Counted from the stretch's first letter, positions 17,591 to 27,811 are shown. The stretch: DNA of 64,000 nucleotides from Massilia sp. BSC265 (GCF_000740675.1 NZ_JPXI01000039.1:62001-126000); one strand, 5' to 3'. Made by a program: numbers and translations. The notes: generated by a model not told the origin, from the sequence alone.

Positions 17591-18877
17591 ATGAGACAAA
17601 AGCACGAAGTGGTTTCCTACCTTACCCAGACAGAAATCGGCCCATGGGGCGACTACCTGGAACAGGTCGATCGGGTCGCTCCCTTCCTCGGCTCCCTGAG
17701 TCGCTGGATCGAAACCCTGAAACGTCCCAAGCGTATTCTGGTGGTCGACGTGCCGATCGAGCGCGACGACGGCACAATCGCACACTTCGAAGGCTACCGG
17801 GTCCAGCACAATACCTCTCGTGGGCCCGGAAAGGGCGGCGTGCGATTCCACCAGGACGTCACGCTATCCGAGGTAATGGCGCTGTCGGCATGGATGACGG
17901 TCAAAAACGCTGCCGTCAACGTCCCCTATGGTGGCGCCAAGGGCGGCATCCGCGTCGACCCACGCACTCTCTCACAGGGCGAACTGCAGCGCGTCACGCG
18001 CCGCTACACCAGCGAGATCAACATCATCATCGGACCGAACAAGGACATTCCAGCTCCTGACGTCAATACCAATGAACGAATCATGGCATGGATGATGGAC
18101 ACGTATTCCATGAACCAGGGCAGCACCGCAACCGGCGTCGTCACCGGCAAGCCAATCTCGCTCGGCGGTAGCCTGGGCCGCCACGAGGCGACCGGGCGCG
18201 GCGTGTTCGTAGTCGGCTGCGAAGCAGCAGCCCGGCGTGGCATCGATATACGCGGCGCCAGGGTGGCGGTCCAGGGCTTCGGCAACGTCGGCGGCGTGGC
18301 GGCCCGACTGTTCGCAGAGGCGGGCGCCCGCATCGTTGCGATCCAGGACCATGCGGGGACATTAATGCGCGAGTCCGGCATAGACGTCAACGAACTGGAA
18401 TGGCATGTGGCCGAACATGGCAGTGTCGCGGGCTACCGCAATGCCGAGTTCATTACCGACCGCGACCAGTTCTGGGAGACGGCGTGCGACATCCTGATTC
18501 CCGCGGCCCTCGAACAGCAGATCACCAAGGACAACGCTGGCGTGATCCGTGCAAAGATCATCCTGGAAGGCGCGAATGGCCCCACCACGCCGGCTGCCGA
18601 CGACATCCTGCATGACAAGGGTGTGCTCGTAGTGCCAGACGTAATCGCCAATGCCGGCGGAGTAACGGTAAGCTATTTCGAGTGGGTCCAAGATTTTTCC
18701 AGCTTCTTCTGGAGCGAAGACGAGATCAATCAACGCCTGACCCGCATCATGCAGGAGGCCTTCCGCTCTGTATCGAAGATTGCGGAGGAACGAGGGGTGT
18801 CGCTCCGCACTGCCGCCTTCATCGTCGCCTGTACACGTGTACTGCAGGCCCGCGAACTGCGCGGACTCTACCCCTGA
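17591..18877 (+). CDS. gdhA: glutamate dehydrogenase (NAD(P)+)
   Basis: This 428-residue Glu/Leu/Phe/Val dehydrogenase interconverts glutamate and 2-oxoglutarate plus ammonia. Landmarks are [18 protein letters not shown], the catalytic lysine region [14 protein letters not shown] (about 113-126), the aspartate region [12 protein letters not shown], and the nucleotide-binding [19 protein letters not shown]. The length matches the short hexameric NAD-type family. Next to gabTD it would return the glutamate made by GabT to 2-oxoglutarate, so its role here is probably catabolic. It has its own terminator and likely its own promoter. Confidence 0.94.
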   Translation: MRQKHEVVSYLTQTEIGPWGDYLEQVDRVAPFLGSLSRWIETLKRPKRILVVDVPIERDDGTIAHFEGYRVQHNTSRGPGKGGVRFHQDVTLSEVMALSAWMTVKNAAVNVPYGGAKGGIRVDPRTLSQGELQRVTRRYTSEINIIIGPNKDIPAPDVNTNERIMAWMMDTYSMNQGSTATGVVTGKPISLGGSLGRHEATGRGVFVVGCEAAARRGIDIRGARVAVQGFGNVGGVAARLFAEAGARIVAIQDHAGTLMRESGIDVNELEWHVAEHGSVAGYRNAEFITDRDQFWETACDILIPAALEQQITKDNAGVIRAKIILEGANGPTTPAADDILHDKGVLVVPDVIANAGGVTVSYFEWVQDFSSFFWSEDEINQRLTRIMQEAFRSVSKIAEERGVSLRTAAFIVACTRVLQARELRGLYP

Positions 18878-18887
18878 CAGTCGGGCA

Positions 18888-18909
18888 AGCCCGACACCTC
18901 GGGCTTTTT
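18888..18909 (+). terminator. rho-independent terminator after gdhA
   Basis: AGCCCGA (18888-18894) pairs with TCGGGCT (18899-18905) around a 4-base loop, followed by TTTTT. An alternative stem with GTCGGGC at 18880 overlaps it. Confidence 0.85.
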
Positions 18910-18997
18910 CGATGTTCAGTTAGAAAACCAGATATTTTTCATTAGTAGCAGCAAGGATAGACTTTCCTCATCATAGCGCTGCAAGCAGGAGACCTGA

Positions 18998-20389
18998 ATG
19001 ACGAACGCCGTTAAAAAAAGTTTTGAAGACGTCAAGCTGTTCCCATACTGGCTGGACAATCCGGCCGCTCCCCAGGTAGAGCGCGAGCTGATCGGCCAGA
19101 CCGAGGCCGACCTGGTGATCGTCGGCGGCGGCTTCACCGGGCTGTGGACCGCGATCCAGGCCAAGGAACTGATGCCGCACCTGGACGTGGTGCTGATCGA
19201 GGCCGGCAAGGTGGCCTACGGTGCCTCGGGCCGCGCCGGCGGCATCATCTCCACCTCGGTCATGCACGGCCTGCCGAACGCCACCCGGGTATTTCCGAAA
19301 GACCTCGACATCCTCGAGCAGTTCGGGCACGAGAACCTGGACGGTTTCAAGGCCAGCGTCACACGCTACGGGATCGATGCCGACCTCGAATGGAACGGCG
19401 AAATGACGGTAGCAGTCGACGAGAAGCACCTGCCTCACCTGCGCGAAGACTATGAACTGCACCGCCGCCACGGGCACGATGTGGTCCTGCTCGATCGCGA
19501 GCAGGCCCAGGCGCAGCTGGCCTCGCCGGTGTACGCCGGAGCGATGTGGTCGCGCAACCGCAGCGGGATCGTCCATCCGGCCAAGATGGCCTGGGGCTTG
19601 AAGGCCGCCGCCCTTAGCCTCGGTGTGCGCTTGTACGAAATGTCGCCGCTTACCCGCATGGAAGACTGTGGCACCACCATGCTGATCCACACCCAGGCAG
19701 GCCGCGTGCGCACGCCGCGCGTGCTGCTGGGAACCGGTACCGCGCAGGTCGGGATCAAGGACATCCGCAGCCGCGTCATGCAGGTGCGCGATCATGTCCT
19801 GGCAACGCGCCCCTTGAGCCCCGAGCAGATGGACCGGATCGGCTGGAAGAACCGCCAGGGCGTCTACGACACCCGTACCCAGCTGAACTACTACCGCCTG
19901 ACCAAGGACAACCGCATTATCTTCGGTGGGCTGGTGAGTTACCATTTTGACGGCCACGACAACCCGGCAGCCGACCGGAACGAAGCCACCTATTTCAAGC
20001 TGGGCGAAGCCTTCTATAAGACCTTCCCGCAACTGCGCGACCTGGGTTTCTCGCACGCATGGGGCGGCCCGATCGACTACTGCTCGCGCGGCGCCGTCTT
20101 TGCGCGGCGCTATTTCGGCGAAAAAGTCGTGTACGTGGCGGGCTATACCGGCTTCGGCGTCGCCGGCAGCCGCTTCGGCGCCCTGATGGGCCTGAACATT
20201 CTGTTCGATCGCGACACGCCGGAGCGCAAGCTCGACATCTCGACCCAAGGCCCGTCGTGGATTCCGCCCGAGCCGCTGCGTTGGGCCGGTGCCAAGATCA
20301 CCTTCCACGCCTTCGATGGCGCCGACGAGCAAGGGGGCTGGAAGCGCATGTGGATCAGCGGGATCAAGCGCCTCGGCTTTCCCATGTAA
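18998..20389 (+). CDS. FAD-dependent amine oxidoreductase (PuuB/DAO-like)
   Basis: This 463-residue cytoplasmic flavoprotein belongs to the D-amino-acid-oxidase fold. The FAD motif is VIVGGGFTGLWTA (about residues 40-52), followed by the EAGKVAYGASGRAGG segment. The C-terminal flavin region is GYTGFGVAGSRFGALMG. It resembles gamma-glutamylputrescine oxidase PuuB and related amine oxidases. It lies between gdhA and a guanidinobutyrase gene, with an aldehyde dehydrogenase just after. The natural inference is oxidation of an amine such as agmatine, putrescine or a derivative to the aldehyde. No gamma-glutamylputrescine synthetase is seen here. CAGGAGA precedes the ATG. Confidence 0.85.
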   Translation: MTNAVKKSFEDVKLFPYWLDNPAAPQVERELIGQTEADLVIVGGGFTGLWTAIQAKELMPHLDVVLIEAGKVAYGASGRAGGIISTSVMHGLPNATRVFPKDLDILEQFGHENLDGFKASVTRYGIDADLEWNGEMTVAVDEKHLPHLREDYELHRRHGHDVVLLDREQAQAQLASPVYAGAMWSRNRSGIVHPAKMAWGLKAAALSLGVRLYEMSPLTRMEDCGTTMLIHTQAGRVRTPRVLLGTGTAQVGIKDIRSRVMQVRDHVLATRPLSPEQMDRIGWKNRQGVYDTRTQLNYYRLTKDNRIIFGGLVSYHFDGHDNPAADRNEATYFKLGEAFYKTFPQLRDLGFSHAWGGPIDYCSRGAVFARRYFGEKVVYVAGYTGFGVAGSRFGALMGLNILFDRDTPERKLDISTQGPSWIPPEPLRWAGAKITFHAFDGADEQGGWKRMWISGIKRLGFPM

Positions 20390-20523
20390 GCCTCCCTCTT
20401 CGGGCCCGCTTTCATCGGCCGGCCCAATGTTTACATCTTTATCTCATGATTGTTCGTGTCGCATTGGAAAATTAGACTTCCGGCATCGACACGCCTATGC
20501 CCGACAAAAAAGGACCTCTCCAC

Positions 20524-21477
20524 ATGCTCACACAAGAACTCAACCAGCCGCTGGGCGGCAATGTCATGCCCCGCAGCGGGGGCATCGCCACCATGATGCG
20601 CCTGCCTCACGTGGCTACTGCGCAGGACCTGGACGTCTGCTTCGTTGGCGTGCCCTTCGACCTCGGCACCTCCAACCGCAGCGGCGCGCGCCTTGGCCCG
20701 CGTCAGGTACGCAGCGAGTCGGTGCTGCTGCGTCCGTATAACATGGCGACCCGCGCCGCACCCTTCGATTCGCTGCAGGTCGCCGACATCGGCGACGTGG
20801 CGATCAATCCCTACAACCTGCTCGACTCGATTCGCCGTATTGAGGAATCCTACGACGTCATCCTTGCCCACGGTTGCACCCCGATTTCGCTTGGCGGGGA
20901 TCACACCATCACCTTACCGATCCTGCGCGCTATCGCGCGCAAGCACGGCCCCGTGGCTCTCGTGCACATCGACGCCCATGCAGACGTCAACGACACCATG
21001 TTCGGCGAGAAGATTGCGCACGGCACGCCGTTCCGCCGCGCGGTCGAGGAAGGGCTGCTCCAGTGCGAGTACGTGACCCAGATCGGCCTGCGCGGCACCG
21101 GCTACGAAGCCGAGGACTTCGACTGGTGTCGGCGCCAGGGTTTCCGCGTAGTGCAGGTCGAGGAGTGCTGGAACCGCTCGCTGGCTCCGCTGATGGAAGA
21201 AGTGCGCCAGCGTGTGGGCGACCGCCCCGTGTACTTGAGCTTCGACGTGGACGGGATCGATCCGGCCTTCGCGCCAGGCACCGGCACGCCCGAGATCGGT
21301 GGGCTCACAGTCAGCCAGGGGCTTGAAATCGTGCGGGGCATGCGCGGCCTGAACATCGTCGGGGCCGACGTGGTGGAGGTCGCACCGGCGTACGACCACG
21401 CCGGCGTGACCTCGCTGCTGGCCGCCAACCTGGCCTTCGAAATGCTGTGCGTGCTGCCCGGCGTGAAATATCGATAA
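20524..21477 (+). CDS. gbuA: guanidinobutyrase (agmatinase/ureohydrolase family)
   Basis: This 317-residue manganese ureohydrolase most resembles Pseudomonas GbuA, which splits 4-guanidinobutyrate into GABA and urea. The N-terminus QPLGGNVMPRSGGIATMMRL is characteristic of the GbuA/GpuA branch rather than of agmatinase SpeB. Metal ligands sit in SLGGDHTITLP, HIDAHADVND and SFDVDGIDPAFAPGTGTPE. I prefer the ATG at 20524 (AGGA eleven bases upstream) over 20497, since homologues begin near there. The product GABA would go straight to gabTD upstream. Guanidinopropionase is the main alternative reading. Confidence 0.88.
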   Translation: MLTQELNQPLGGNVMPRSGGIATMMRLPHVATAQDLDVCFVGVPFDLGTSNRSGARLGPRQVRSESVLLRPYNMATRAAPFDSLQVADIGDVAINPYNLLDSIRRIEESYDVILAHGCTPISLGGDHTITLPILRAIARKHGPVALVHIDAHADVNDTMFGEKIAHGTPFRRAVEEGLLQCEYVTQIGLRGTGYEAEDFDWCRRQGFRVVQVEECWNRSLAPLMEEVRQRVGDRPVYLSFDVDGIDPAFAPGTGTPEIGGLTVSQGLEIVRGMRGLNIVGADVVEVAPAYDHAGVTSLLAANLAFEMLCVLPGVKYR

Positions 21478-21585
21478 GGCTGATGTTTACTTCGCCACAC
21501 CGGTATTTGTCGGTTCAGGTTTCTCGCCAATACTTTCCAGCAAGTGCTTGATCATTCTTCAACCAACCTATTGGAACCAGCATCC

Positions 21586-23100
21586 ATGACCTTCACCGAA
21601 TCACGCCAGCGTTTCCCGACCGCGCCGGCCGAGCTGGCGGAGCAACTGCGGGGCGGCGCCGCCCTGCCCCTGCCCGGCCTCCTGATCCACGGCGCCTGTG
21701 AAGCTGGCGCCGGAGCCCAGCACCTGGTGCTCGATCCGTCGACAGGCGCGGCGATCGGCGAATTCAACGCCGCCCAGCCGTCCCAGGTCGATCGCGCGGT
21801 CGAGGCGGCGAAACTGGCCCTGCCCGCCTGGCGCGGCCGCAACCGCCTGGAACGGGCGCGTGTGCTGCGCGCCATTGCTGACCGCATCGAGCAGGCGCAC
21901 GATGTCCTGGCCGCCCTACAAGTCCATGGCAACGGCAAGCCTGCGGGCGAAGCCGAGGTAGACGTGCTGGACGCGATCAACACCTTCCGATACTACGGCG
22001 ACTTGTGCGCCGGCATGAAAAACCTGCAGGTCGAGGACTTAGACCTTGGTGTCGGCAGCTATAGCGCCCAGATGCACTATGAACCCTGCGGCGTGGTGGG
22101 CCTGGTAGTGCCGTGGAACTTCCCCATGGTGACCACTGCCTGGAAGCTGGCTGCCGCCCTCGCCGCGGGCTGCACCGTGGTGCTCAAGCCTAGCGAACTG
22201 ACTCCCGTCGTTGAGCTGGCCCTGGCGAGCCTGGTGCATGACGCCGGCCTGCCGTCGGGAGTCCTGAACCTTGTGTTCGGCGGTCCCGAGACCGGGCGCG
22301 CGCTTGTACGCCATCCGGACATCGCCAAGGTATCCTTCACTGGCAGCACCGAGGTCGGCGCGGCCGTCATGCGCGAATGCGCCGAACGTACCGCCCGGGT
22401 CAGCTTGGAACTGGGCGGCAAATCAGCGCTGATCGTGTGCGCCGACGCCAACCTCGCGCTGGCCGCGGAACTGGCCCTGGGCGGCGCCTTCTGCAATGCC
22501 GGACAGATGTGCTCTGCCACCTCGCGCATCCTGGTGCACGACAGCGTGTACGGTGAATTCATCGAGCGTCTGCAAGCCGGCGTTGGCGCCATCAAAGTCG
22601 GCGGCCGCCTGCACCCGGAGGCCAACATGGGGCCCTTGATCAGCGCGCGCCAGAAGGAGCGCGTCGAACGCTACATTGCCGCCGCCCGCGCCGACCGCAT
22701 CCCACTCGTGGCGGAAGGTGCCATTCCCGCGGACGTCGAGGGCGGCTACTTCGTGGCACCGCGCGTCTATGCCGACGTGCCACCGACGCATGCCTTGTGG
22801 ACCGAGGAAATCTTCGGCCCAGTCGCCTGCCTGCGCCGCTTCTCGAGCAACGACGAAGCGGTCAGCATCGCCAACGACAGCCAGTACGGGTTGGTCGCCA
22901 CCGTGGTGACCGAAGACGCGCAGGCGGCCCAGATCATGTCGCAGGGACTACAGGCTGGGCTGGTCTGGATTAATACTCCACAAGTCATCTTCCCAGGCAC
23001 GTCTTGGGGCGGATTCAAGCGCAGCAGTCTCGGACGCGAACTCGGCGTTGCCGGCATGCGCGCCTTCCAGGAAATGAAGCAGGTGTTGCGCACCACCTAA
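21586..23100 (+). CDS. aldehyde dehydrogenase, probably for an amino- or guanidino-aldehyde
   Basis: This 504-residue aldehyde dehydrogenase is of the betaine-aldehyde/aminoaldehyde type. Motifs are VPWNFPMVTTAWK, KPSELTPVVE, FTGSTEVGAAVMR, the base glutamate in LELGGKSALIV and the catalytic cysteine in NAGQMCSATSR. The start at 21586 has only a weak GGAA site; a further in-frame ATG at 21544 is less likely. It follows the guanidinobutyrase gene. With the FAD oxidase it would complete amine to aldehyde to acid, for example guanidinobutanal to 4-guanidinobutyrate, as KauB does in Pseudomonas. The substrate is inferred from context. Confidence 0.9.
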   Translation: MTFTESRQRFPTAPAELAEQLRGGAALPLPGLLIHGACEAGAGAQHLVLDPSTGAAIGEFNAAQPSQVDRAVEAAKLALPAWRGRNRLERARVLRAIADRIEQAHDVLAALQVHGNGKPAGEAEVDVLDAINTFRYYGDLCAGMKNLQVEDLDLGVGSYSAQMHYEPCGVVGLVVPWNFPMVTTAWKLAAALAAGCTVVLKPSELTPVVELALASLVHDAGLPSGVLNLVFGGPETGRALVRHPDIAKVSFTGSTEVGAAVMRECAERTARVSLELGGKSALIVCADANLALAAELALGGAFCNAGQMCSATSRILVHDSVYGEFIERLQAGVGAIKVGGRLHPEANMGPLISARQKERVERYIAAARADRIPLVAEGAIPADVEGGYFVAPRVYADVPPTHALWTEEIFGPVACLRRFSSNDEAVSIANDSQYGLVATVVTEDAQAAQIMSQGLQAGLVWINTPQVIFPGTSWGGFKRSSLGRELGVAGMRAFQEMKQVLRTT

Positions 23101-23148
23101 AGCACCAAATAATCCATCACAACCGATAACTACACCCACGAGATCAAT

Positions 23149-23487
23149 ATGAGCAAAACCGTCAGCGACATCATCGCGCTCGAAGCCGGGCTCGCCCAGT
23201 TCCAGAAACTCGACTATGGCATGGACGAAAGTGACTGGCGTGCCGCCAGCGGCAAGAACGCCGGCTATGCGGTAGGCCTGTGGGAGGGTCAGCCGGGCGA
23301 AGTCGACTTCCCCGCCATGCCCTATGACGAAGCCTGCTGGATCACCACCGGCCGCATTGCCCTGGTCGACGAACAGGGCGGACGGCGCGAGTTCGGCGCC
23401 GGCCAAGGCTACTTGCTGCCCAAGGGCTTCGCCGGCCGCTGGATCACGCTCGAGGCCGCGCAGAAGTTCTACGTCGTGCTCGAGTAA
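23149..23487 (+). CDS. cupin-domain protein (DUF861/EutQ-like)
   Basis: This is a 112-residue single-domain cupin. The core reads EACWITTGRIALVDEQGG, then FGAGQGYLLPKGFAGRW, matching the DUF861 (cupin_3) family. Metal-binding histidines of classical cupins are largely absent. Small cupins of this type often accompany polyamine and GABA catabolic genes, but their function is unresolved. It lies 48 bases after the aldehyde dehydrogenase and before the Pot transporter, so it belongs to the same transcript. A ligand-sensing or accessory role is possible. Confidence 0.85.
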   Translation: MSKTVSDIIALEAGLAQFQKLDYGMDESDWRAASGKNAGYAVGLWEGQPGEVDFPAMPYDEACWITTGRIALVDEQGGRREFGAGQGYLLPKGFAGRWITLEAAQKFYVVLE

Positions 23488-23616
23488 GTTCCGCGGCAGT
23501 CCGGGCCGGACATCCCAGGAGACACCGAACGCCCGCCTGCGGCATGCCAGCTGCAGGCGGACAGGGATCGTCTTGCCGGCCGTTTTGCCCCCTTCCCAAC
23601 GACCAGGAGAATTGAC

Positions 23617-24738
23617 ATGATTAAAACGACACGATCCCTGTTCCACCGTTGCACCGCACTTGCCGCCATCGCCACCGCACTGACCTGTTCCAGCGCCTCC
23701 GCCCAAGAGGAAAAAGTCCTCAACATCTACAACTGGGCCGAATACATCGCCCCTGAAACGGTCGCCAATTTTGAAAAAGAGACTGGCATCAAGGTACGTT
23801 ACGACATCTACGACACCAATGAAATCCTGCACGCTAAGCTGGTGGGCGGCCGCACAGGTTACGATATCGTTGTACCAAACTCGGTCTGGGCCAAGATGCA
23901 GATCGAGGCCGGCTTGTTCCAGAAGCTGGACAAGCGCCAGCTGAGCAACCTGGACAACCTTGATCCTGCCATCCAGGCCCAGATCGCCAAGGTCGACCCA
24001 GGCAACCAGTATCTGGTCAGCTGGCTGTGGGGCTACACAACGGTCGGCATCAACGTCGACAAGGTCAAGGCGGCACTCGGCAACCTGCCAATGCCGGCCA
24101 ATCCCTGGGACTTGCTGTTCAAGCCAGAGTACGTCTCGAAGCTGAAGTCCTGCGGCGTGTCGATGCTCGACGCTGCATCCGAAGTCTTGCCTTCAGCCCT
24201 GCACGCGATCGGCAAGGATCCCTACAGCAGGAATCCGGCTGACTACCAGGCCGCGTTCGCGGCACTGCAGAAGATCCGCCCCTACGTGACCTTGTTCTCG
24301 ACCACCGGCTACATCAACGACATGGCAAACGGCTCTATCTGCCTTGCCCTGGGCTGGTCGGGTGACATCAACGCCGCGCGCCAACGTGCCATCGACAACC
24401 GTACCGGACAGAAGATTGAAGCGATGGTACCGCCCAACGGCGGCCTGCTGACCTTTGAGTCGATGGCGATCCCGGCTGATGCCCCGCATCCGAAGAACGC
24501 GCACCTGTGGATGAACTACATTCTGCGTCCGGAAGTCCACGCGTCGATTACCAACAAGGTGCTGTACGCGAACGCGAATAAGGAGTCACTGAAGCACGTT
24601 AAGCCGGCAATCGCCCAGAACAAGGCGGTGTTCCTGACGCCGGAAGACATGAAGAAGATGGTCCCACCCGATACCGTCGATTCGAATACCCGGCGTTTGA
24701 TGACACGCCTGTACACCCGTTTCAAGACCGGGATGTAA
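23617..24738 (+). CDS. potF: polyamine-type ABC transporter substrate-binding protein
   Basis: This 373-residue periplasmic protein has a signal peptide of about 29 residues ending SSASA-QEE. The mature start VLNIYNWAEYIAPETVANFE is the hallmark of PotF/PotD proteins, where the NWAEYI segment helps line the polyamine pocket. GYDIVVPN and the SWLWGYTTVGIN region are also family-typical. AGGAGA precedes the ATG at 23617. It heads potFGHI and a porin gene. Putrescine, spermidine or agmatine are possible ligands; an agmatine-like compound would suit the guanidinobutyrase beside it. Confidence 0.93.
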   Translation: MIKTTRSLFHRCTALAAIATALTCSSASAQEEKVLNIYNWAEYIAPETVANFEKETGIKVRYDIYDTNEILHAKLVGGRTGYDIVVPNSVWAKMQIEAGLFQKLDKRQLSNLDNLDPAIQAQIAKVDPGNQYLVSWLWGYTTVGINVDKVKAALGNLPMPANPWDLLFKPEYVSKLKSCGVSMLDAASEVLPSALHAIGKDPYSRNPADYQAAFAALQKIRPYVTLFSTTGYINDMANGSICLALGWSGDINAARQRAIDNRTGQKIEAMVPPNGGLLTFESMAIPADAPHPKNAHLWMNYILRPEVHASITNKVLYANANKESLKHVKPAIAQNKAVFLTPEDMKKMVPPDTVDSNTRRLMTRLYTRFKTGM

Positions 24739-24820
24739 AAGCCGGGAAGTCGAACTGCGCGGGGGCGCGCGAGCGTCCCCGCCGGCGCACCATGAATACA
24801 CAGAAGTAGAGGAGACAGAC

Positions 24821-25942
24821 ATGGCGGAACACAGCCAGGGCAACGCTTTGCCCGACAACGAAAAATTCCTGTCGATAGAAGGCTTGACCAAGACCTTCGA
24901 CGGTGCCGTGACGGCGGTCGACAATATTCACCTGAGTGTGCGCAAAGGCGAAATCTTCGCACTGCTCGGCAGTTCCGGATGCGGCAAGTCGACGCTGCTG
25001 CGCATGCTGGCCGGCTTTGAGACGCCCACCTCAGGTCGCATCATGCTGGCCGGGCGCGACATTGCCGCTCTGCCGCCCTACGAGCGGCCGATCAACATGA
25101 TGTTCCAGTCGTACGCCTTGTTCCCGCACCTGACGGTGTGGGAGAACATTGCCTTCGGCCTGCGCCGTGACGGCCTGCCAAAACGCGAGATCTCCGAGCG
25201 TGTAGAGCAGAACCTGCGCCTGGTGCAGCTCGAACAGTATGCGCGGCGCAAGCCACACCAGCTCTCTGGCGGCCAGCAGCAGCGCGTCGCACTGGCCCGT
25301 TCACTGGCCAAGCGCCCACAGCTCCTCCTGCTCGACGAGCCACTCGGCGCGTTGGATAAGAAGCTGCGCGAACAGACCCAGCTAGAGCTGGTGAACATTA
25401 TCCAGAAGGTAGGCGTGACCTGCGTAATGGTTACGCATGACCAGGAAGAAGCGATGACGATGGCCTCGCGCATTGCCATCATGAGTCAGGGCCATTTCAT
25501 ACAGGTCGGCACGCCAGAGGACATCTATGAATCGCCAAATTGCCGCTTCGTGGCCGACTTCATCGGCAGCGTCAACCTATTCGAAGGCAACGTTGCCGAC
25601 GTCCAGTCGGACCATACGCTGATCCACGCCGGCAACTGCACGATCCGCGTCGGCCGCAATGTCGGTGGGACCCGGGGTGCTGCCACAGGCGTGGCCCTGC
25701 GCCCAGAAAAGATCTCGATCTCGCAGCATCCGGTCGGGCAATCCCATAATACCGTGCCAGGTACGGTCGAGGAACTGTCGTACTACGGCAACCTGACGAC
25801 CTTCCATGTGCGCCTGGGCGACGGCCAGCGCGTCAAGGTTACCCACCTGAACCATTACCGCCACGACGACCTCGGATTCAATCCGGGCGACAAGGTCCAC
25901 TTGCATTGGAGCGAGGACGCCATGGTCATCGTTGCCCAATAG
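24821..25942 (+). CDS. potG: polyamine-type ABC transporter ATP-binding protein
   Basis: This 373-residue ATPase energises the import complex on the cytoplasmic face. It has Walker [10 protein letters not shown] (about 50-58), Q-loop [12 protein letters not shown], signature [19 protein letters not shown], Walker [13 protein letters not shown] and switch His in [10 protein letters not shown]-terminal TOBE domain (about 280-370) is typical of PotA/PotG. GAGGAGA precedes the ATG. The next gene starts 10 bases after the stop codon. Confidence 0.95.
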   Translation: MAEHSQGNALPDNEKFLSIEGLTKTFDGAVTAVDNIHLSVRKGEIFALLGSSGCGKSTLLRMLAGFETPTSGRIMLAGRDIAALPPYERPINMMFQSYALFPHLTVWENIAFGLRRDGLPKREISERVEQNLRLVQLEQYARRKPHQLSGGQQQRVALARSLAKRPQLLLLDEPLGALDKKLREQTQLELVNIIQKVGVTCVMVTHDQEEAMTMASRIAIMSQGHFIQVGTPEDIYESPNCRFVADFIGSVNLFEGNVADVQSDHTLIHAGNCTIRVGRNVGGTRGAATGVALRPEKISISQHPVGQSHNTVPGTVEELSYYGNLTTFHVRLGDGQRVKVTHLNHYRHDDLGFNPGDKVHLHWSEDAMVIVAQ

Positions 25943-25952
25943 GAGAGCATGC

Positions 25953-26855
25953 ATGACCGCCCTTCGATCTTCCCTGCACCACCATGGCGGCCGGCGCCTC
26001 GTGCTGGCGCCTCCCATGCTTTGGCTTCTCGCCTTGACCGCCATTCCGGCCTTGATCATCCTGCAGTTCAGCATTTCGCAGATGGAAGCCGTCAGCGTCG
26101 CGCGCCCCTGGTCCTTCGCCGACGGCGTACTGAACCTGCGGATCGACTTCAGCAAGTACCTGTTCCTGTTCAGTGACCCTCTGTACATCTCAGCCTACCT
26201 GTCCTCAGTCAAATATGCCTTGATCAGCACGATGTGCTGCCTGTTGCTCGGCTATCCCTTTGCCTGGTTCATGGCGCGCTCGCCGGAACACATGCGTCCG
26301 CTTCTGCTCATGGCGGTCATGTTGCCATTCTGGACATCCTTCCTGATCCGGATTTATTCGTGGAAGGGGCTGCTAGCCAACAACGGAGTGTTTAACAATC
26401 TGATGATTGGCCTTGGCATCATCCAGGAACCGATAGCCATGCTGCATACGCCATTCTCGCTGACCCTCGGCATGGTCTATACCTACTTGCCCTTCATGAT
26501 CCTGCCGCTCTACGCCAACCTTCAGAAGCTCGATGTACGCCTACTCGAAGCCGCCGCCGACCTGGGTGCTCCGCCCTGGAAGGCGTTCTGGCTGGTGACG
26601 GTGCCGCTGTCGAAGAACGGCATCCTGGCTGGCTCCATGCTGGTGTTCATTCCGTCCGTCGGCGAATACGTCATCCCTGAGCTGCTGGGCGGCCCAGAAA
26701 CCCTGATGATCGGCCGCGTGTTGTGGGATGAATTCTTCGGCAATAACGACTGGACCATGGCATCGGCTGTCGCGGTGGTCATGATCCTTCTGATCCTCAT
26801 ACCGATGGCGCTTTTCAACCAGGTACAGGAACGTGATACAGGAGGTCAGCGATGA
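25953..26855 (+). CDS. potH: polyamine-type ABC transporter permease
   Basis: This is a 300-residue inner-membrane permease with six predicted helices. The EAA coupling loop reads EAAADLGAPPWKAFWLVTVP. PFWTSFLIRIYSWKGLL is a stretch conserved in PotH/PotB. I start at 25953, where AGGAGA lies seven bases upstream; the in-frame ATG at 25932 is inside the potG coding region. Its stop overlaps the start of potI (ATGA at 26852), so the two subunits are translationally coupled. Confidence 0.94.
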   Translation: MTALRSSLHHHGGRRLVLAPPMLWLLALTAIPALIILQFSISQMEAVSVARPWSFADGVLNLRIDFSKYLFLFSDPLYISAYLSSVKYALISTMCCLLLGYPFAWFMARSPEHMRPLLLMAVMLPFWTSFLIRIYSWKGLLANNGVFNNLMIGLGIIQEPIAMLHTPFSLTLGMVYTYLPFMILPLYANLQKLDVRLLEAAADLGAPPWKAFWLVTVPLSKNGILAGSMLVFIPSVGEYVIPELLGGPETLMIGRVLWDEFFGNNDWTMASAVAVVMILLILIPMALFNQVQERDTGGQR

Positions 26856-27811
26856 ACAAATGGTTCCCCCGCGCATGGATGGCCGCCGTCCTGATCTTCC
26901 TCTACATCCCCATCCTTTCGCTAGTGGTGTTCTCGTTCAACGAGTCTCCGCTGGGCACCATATGGGGTGGGTTTTCGCTAAAGTGGTATGAAGCCCTGCT
27001 GCGCGACGACGAGCTGCTGAGCGGCTTCTACCTGTCGCTCAGAATCGCCTTCTTCTGCGGCCTGTTGTCAGTAGTGCTGGGCACGCTCGGCGCTTATGCA
27101 TTGGTGCGCTTTGGACGCTTCCGCGGCCGCGTATTATTCAGCAGTATGTTGAACATGCCGCTGGTGATGCCGGAAGTTATCCTCGGCTTGTCAGTGTTGC
27201 TGCTTCTGGTTTCAGTGCAGGACTGGTTCGGCGTTGGCCAGCGCGACTGGTTCACGATCATGATCGGTCACACTATGCTGGGCATGGCTTATGCCGCCGT
27301 GGTCGTTGCTTCTCGCCTGCGCGAGCTTGACATCTCGCTTGAGGAGGCTGCTCAGGATCTAGGGGCTCGTCCGGTGCAGGTGTTCTTCCTGGTTACCCTG
27401 CCATTGATCGCACCTGCCCTGCTGTCGAGTTTCCTGCTGACCTTTACTCTCTCCTTCGACGACGTGGTGATCTCAGCCTTCCTCGCCGGCCCGGGCGCCA
27501 CCACCATGCCGGTTGTGATCTTCTCGCGCGCCAAATTTGGCGTGAACCCGACCGTCAACGCGGTCGCAGCGGTCACGATCCTCGTCGTCACGGTCTGCGT
27601 GATTCTGTCGGCACTGGCCGAAGCCCGGGCCCGCCGCAAGCGCCTTCAGGAAAAACTTTCTGTGGCAACCGCGCAGGTAGCCGCAACACACGGCGCCCTT
27701 ATCTCAGGTGCTGCGTCCACCCCGTCTGCAGGTCTGCCTCGGACACCAATGCCCTTGGTCAGGACACCGGTTTCATTCCAACCACAACAAGAAGCACTCA
27801 AGGAGAAGTAA
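26852..27811 (+). CDS. potI: polyamine-type ABC transporter permease, with C-terminal extension
   Basis: This is a 319-residue inner-membrane permease with six helices, partner of PotH. The EAA loop is EEAAQDLGARPVQVFFLVTLP, and LTFTLSFDDVVISAFLAGPG is typical of PotI/PotC. The family usually ends soon after the last helix. Here about 45 further residues follow, rich in Ala, Pro and Thr and probably disordered in the cytoplasm. Its stop codon TAA shares one base with the ATG of the porin gene at 27811. Confidence 0.93.
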   Translation: MNKWFPRAWMAAVLIFLYIPILSLVVFSFNESPLGTIWGGFSLKWYEALLRDDELLSGFYLSLRIAFFCGLLSVVLGTLGAYALVRFGRFRGRVLFSSMLNMPLVMPEVILGLSVLLLLVSVQDWFGVGQRDWFTIMIGHTMLGMAYAAVVVASRLRELDISLEEAAQDLGARPVQVFFLVTLPLIAPALLSSFLLTFTLSFDDVVISAFLAGPGATTMPVVIFSRAKFGVNPTVNAVAAVTILVVTVCVILSALAEARARRKRLQEKLSVATAQVAATHGALISGAASTPSAGLPRTPMPLVRTPVSFQPQQEALKEK

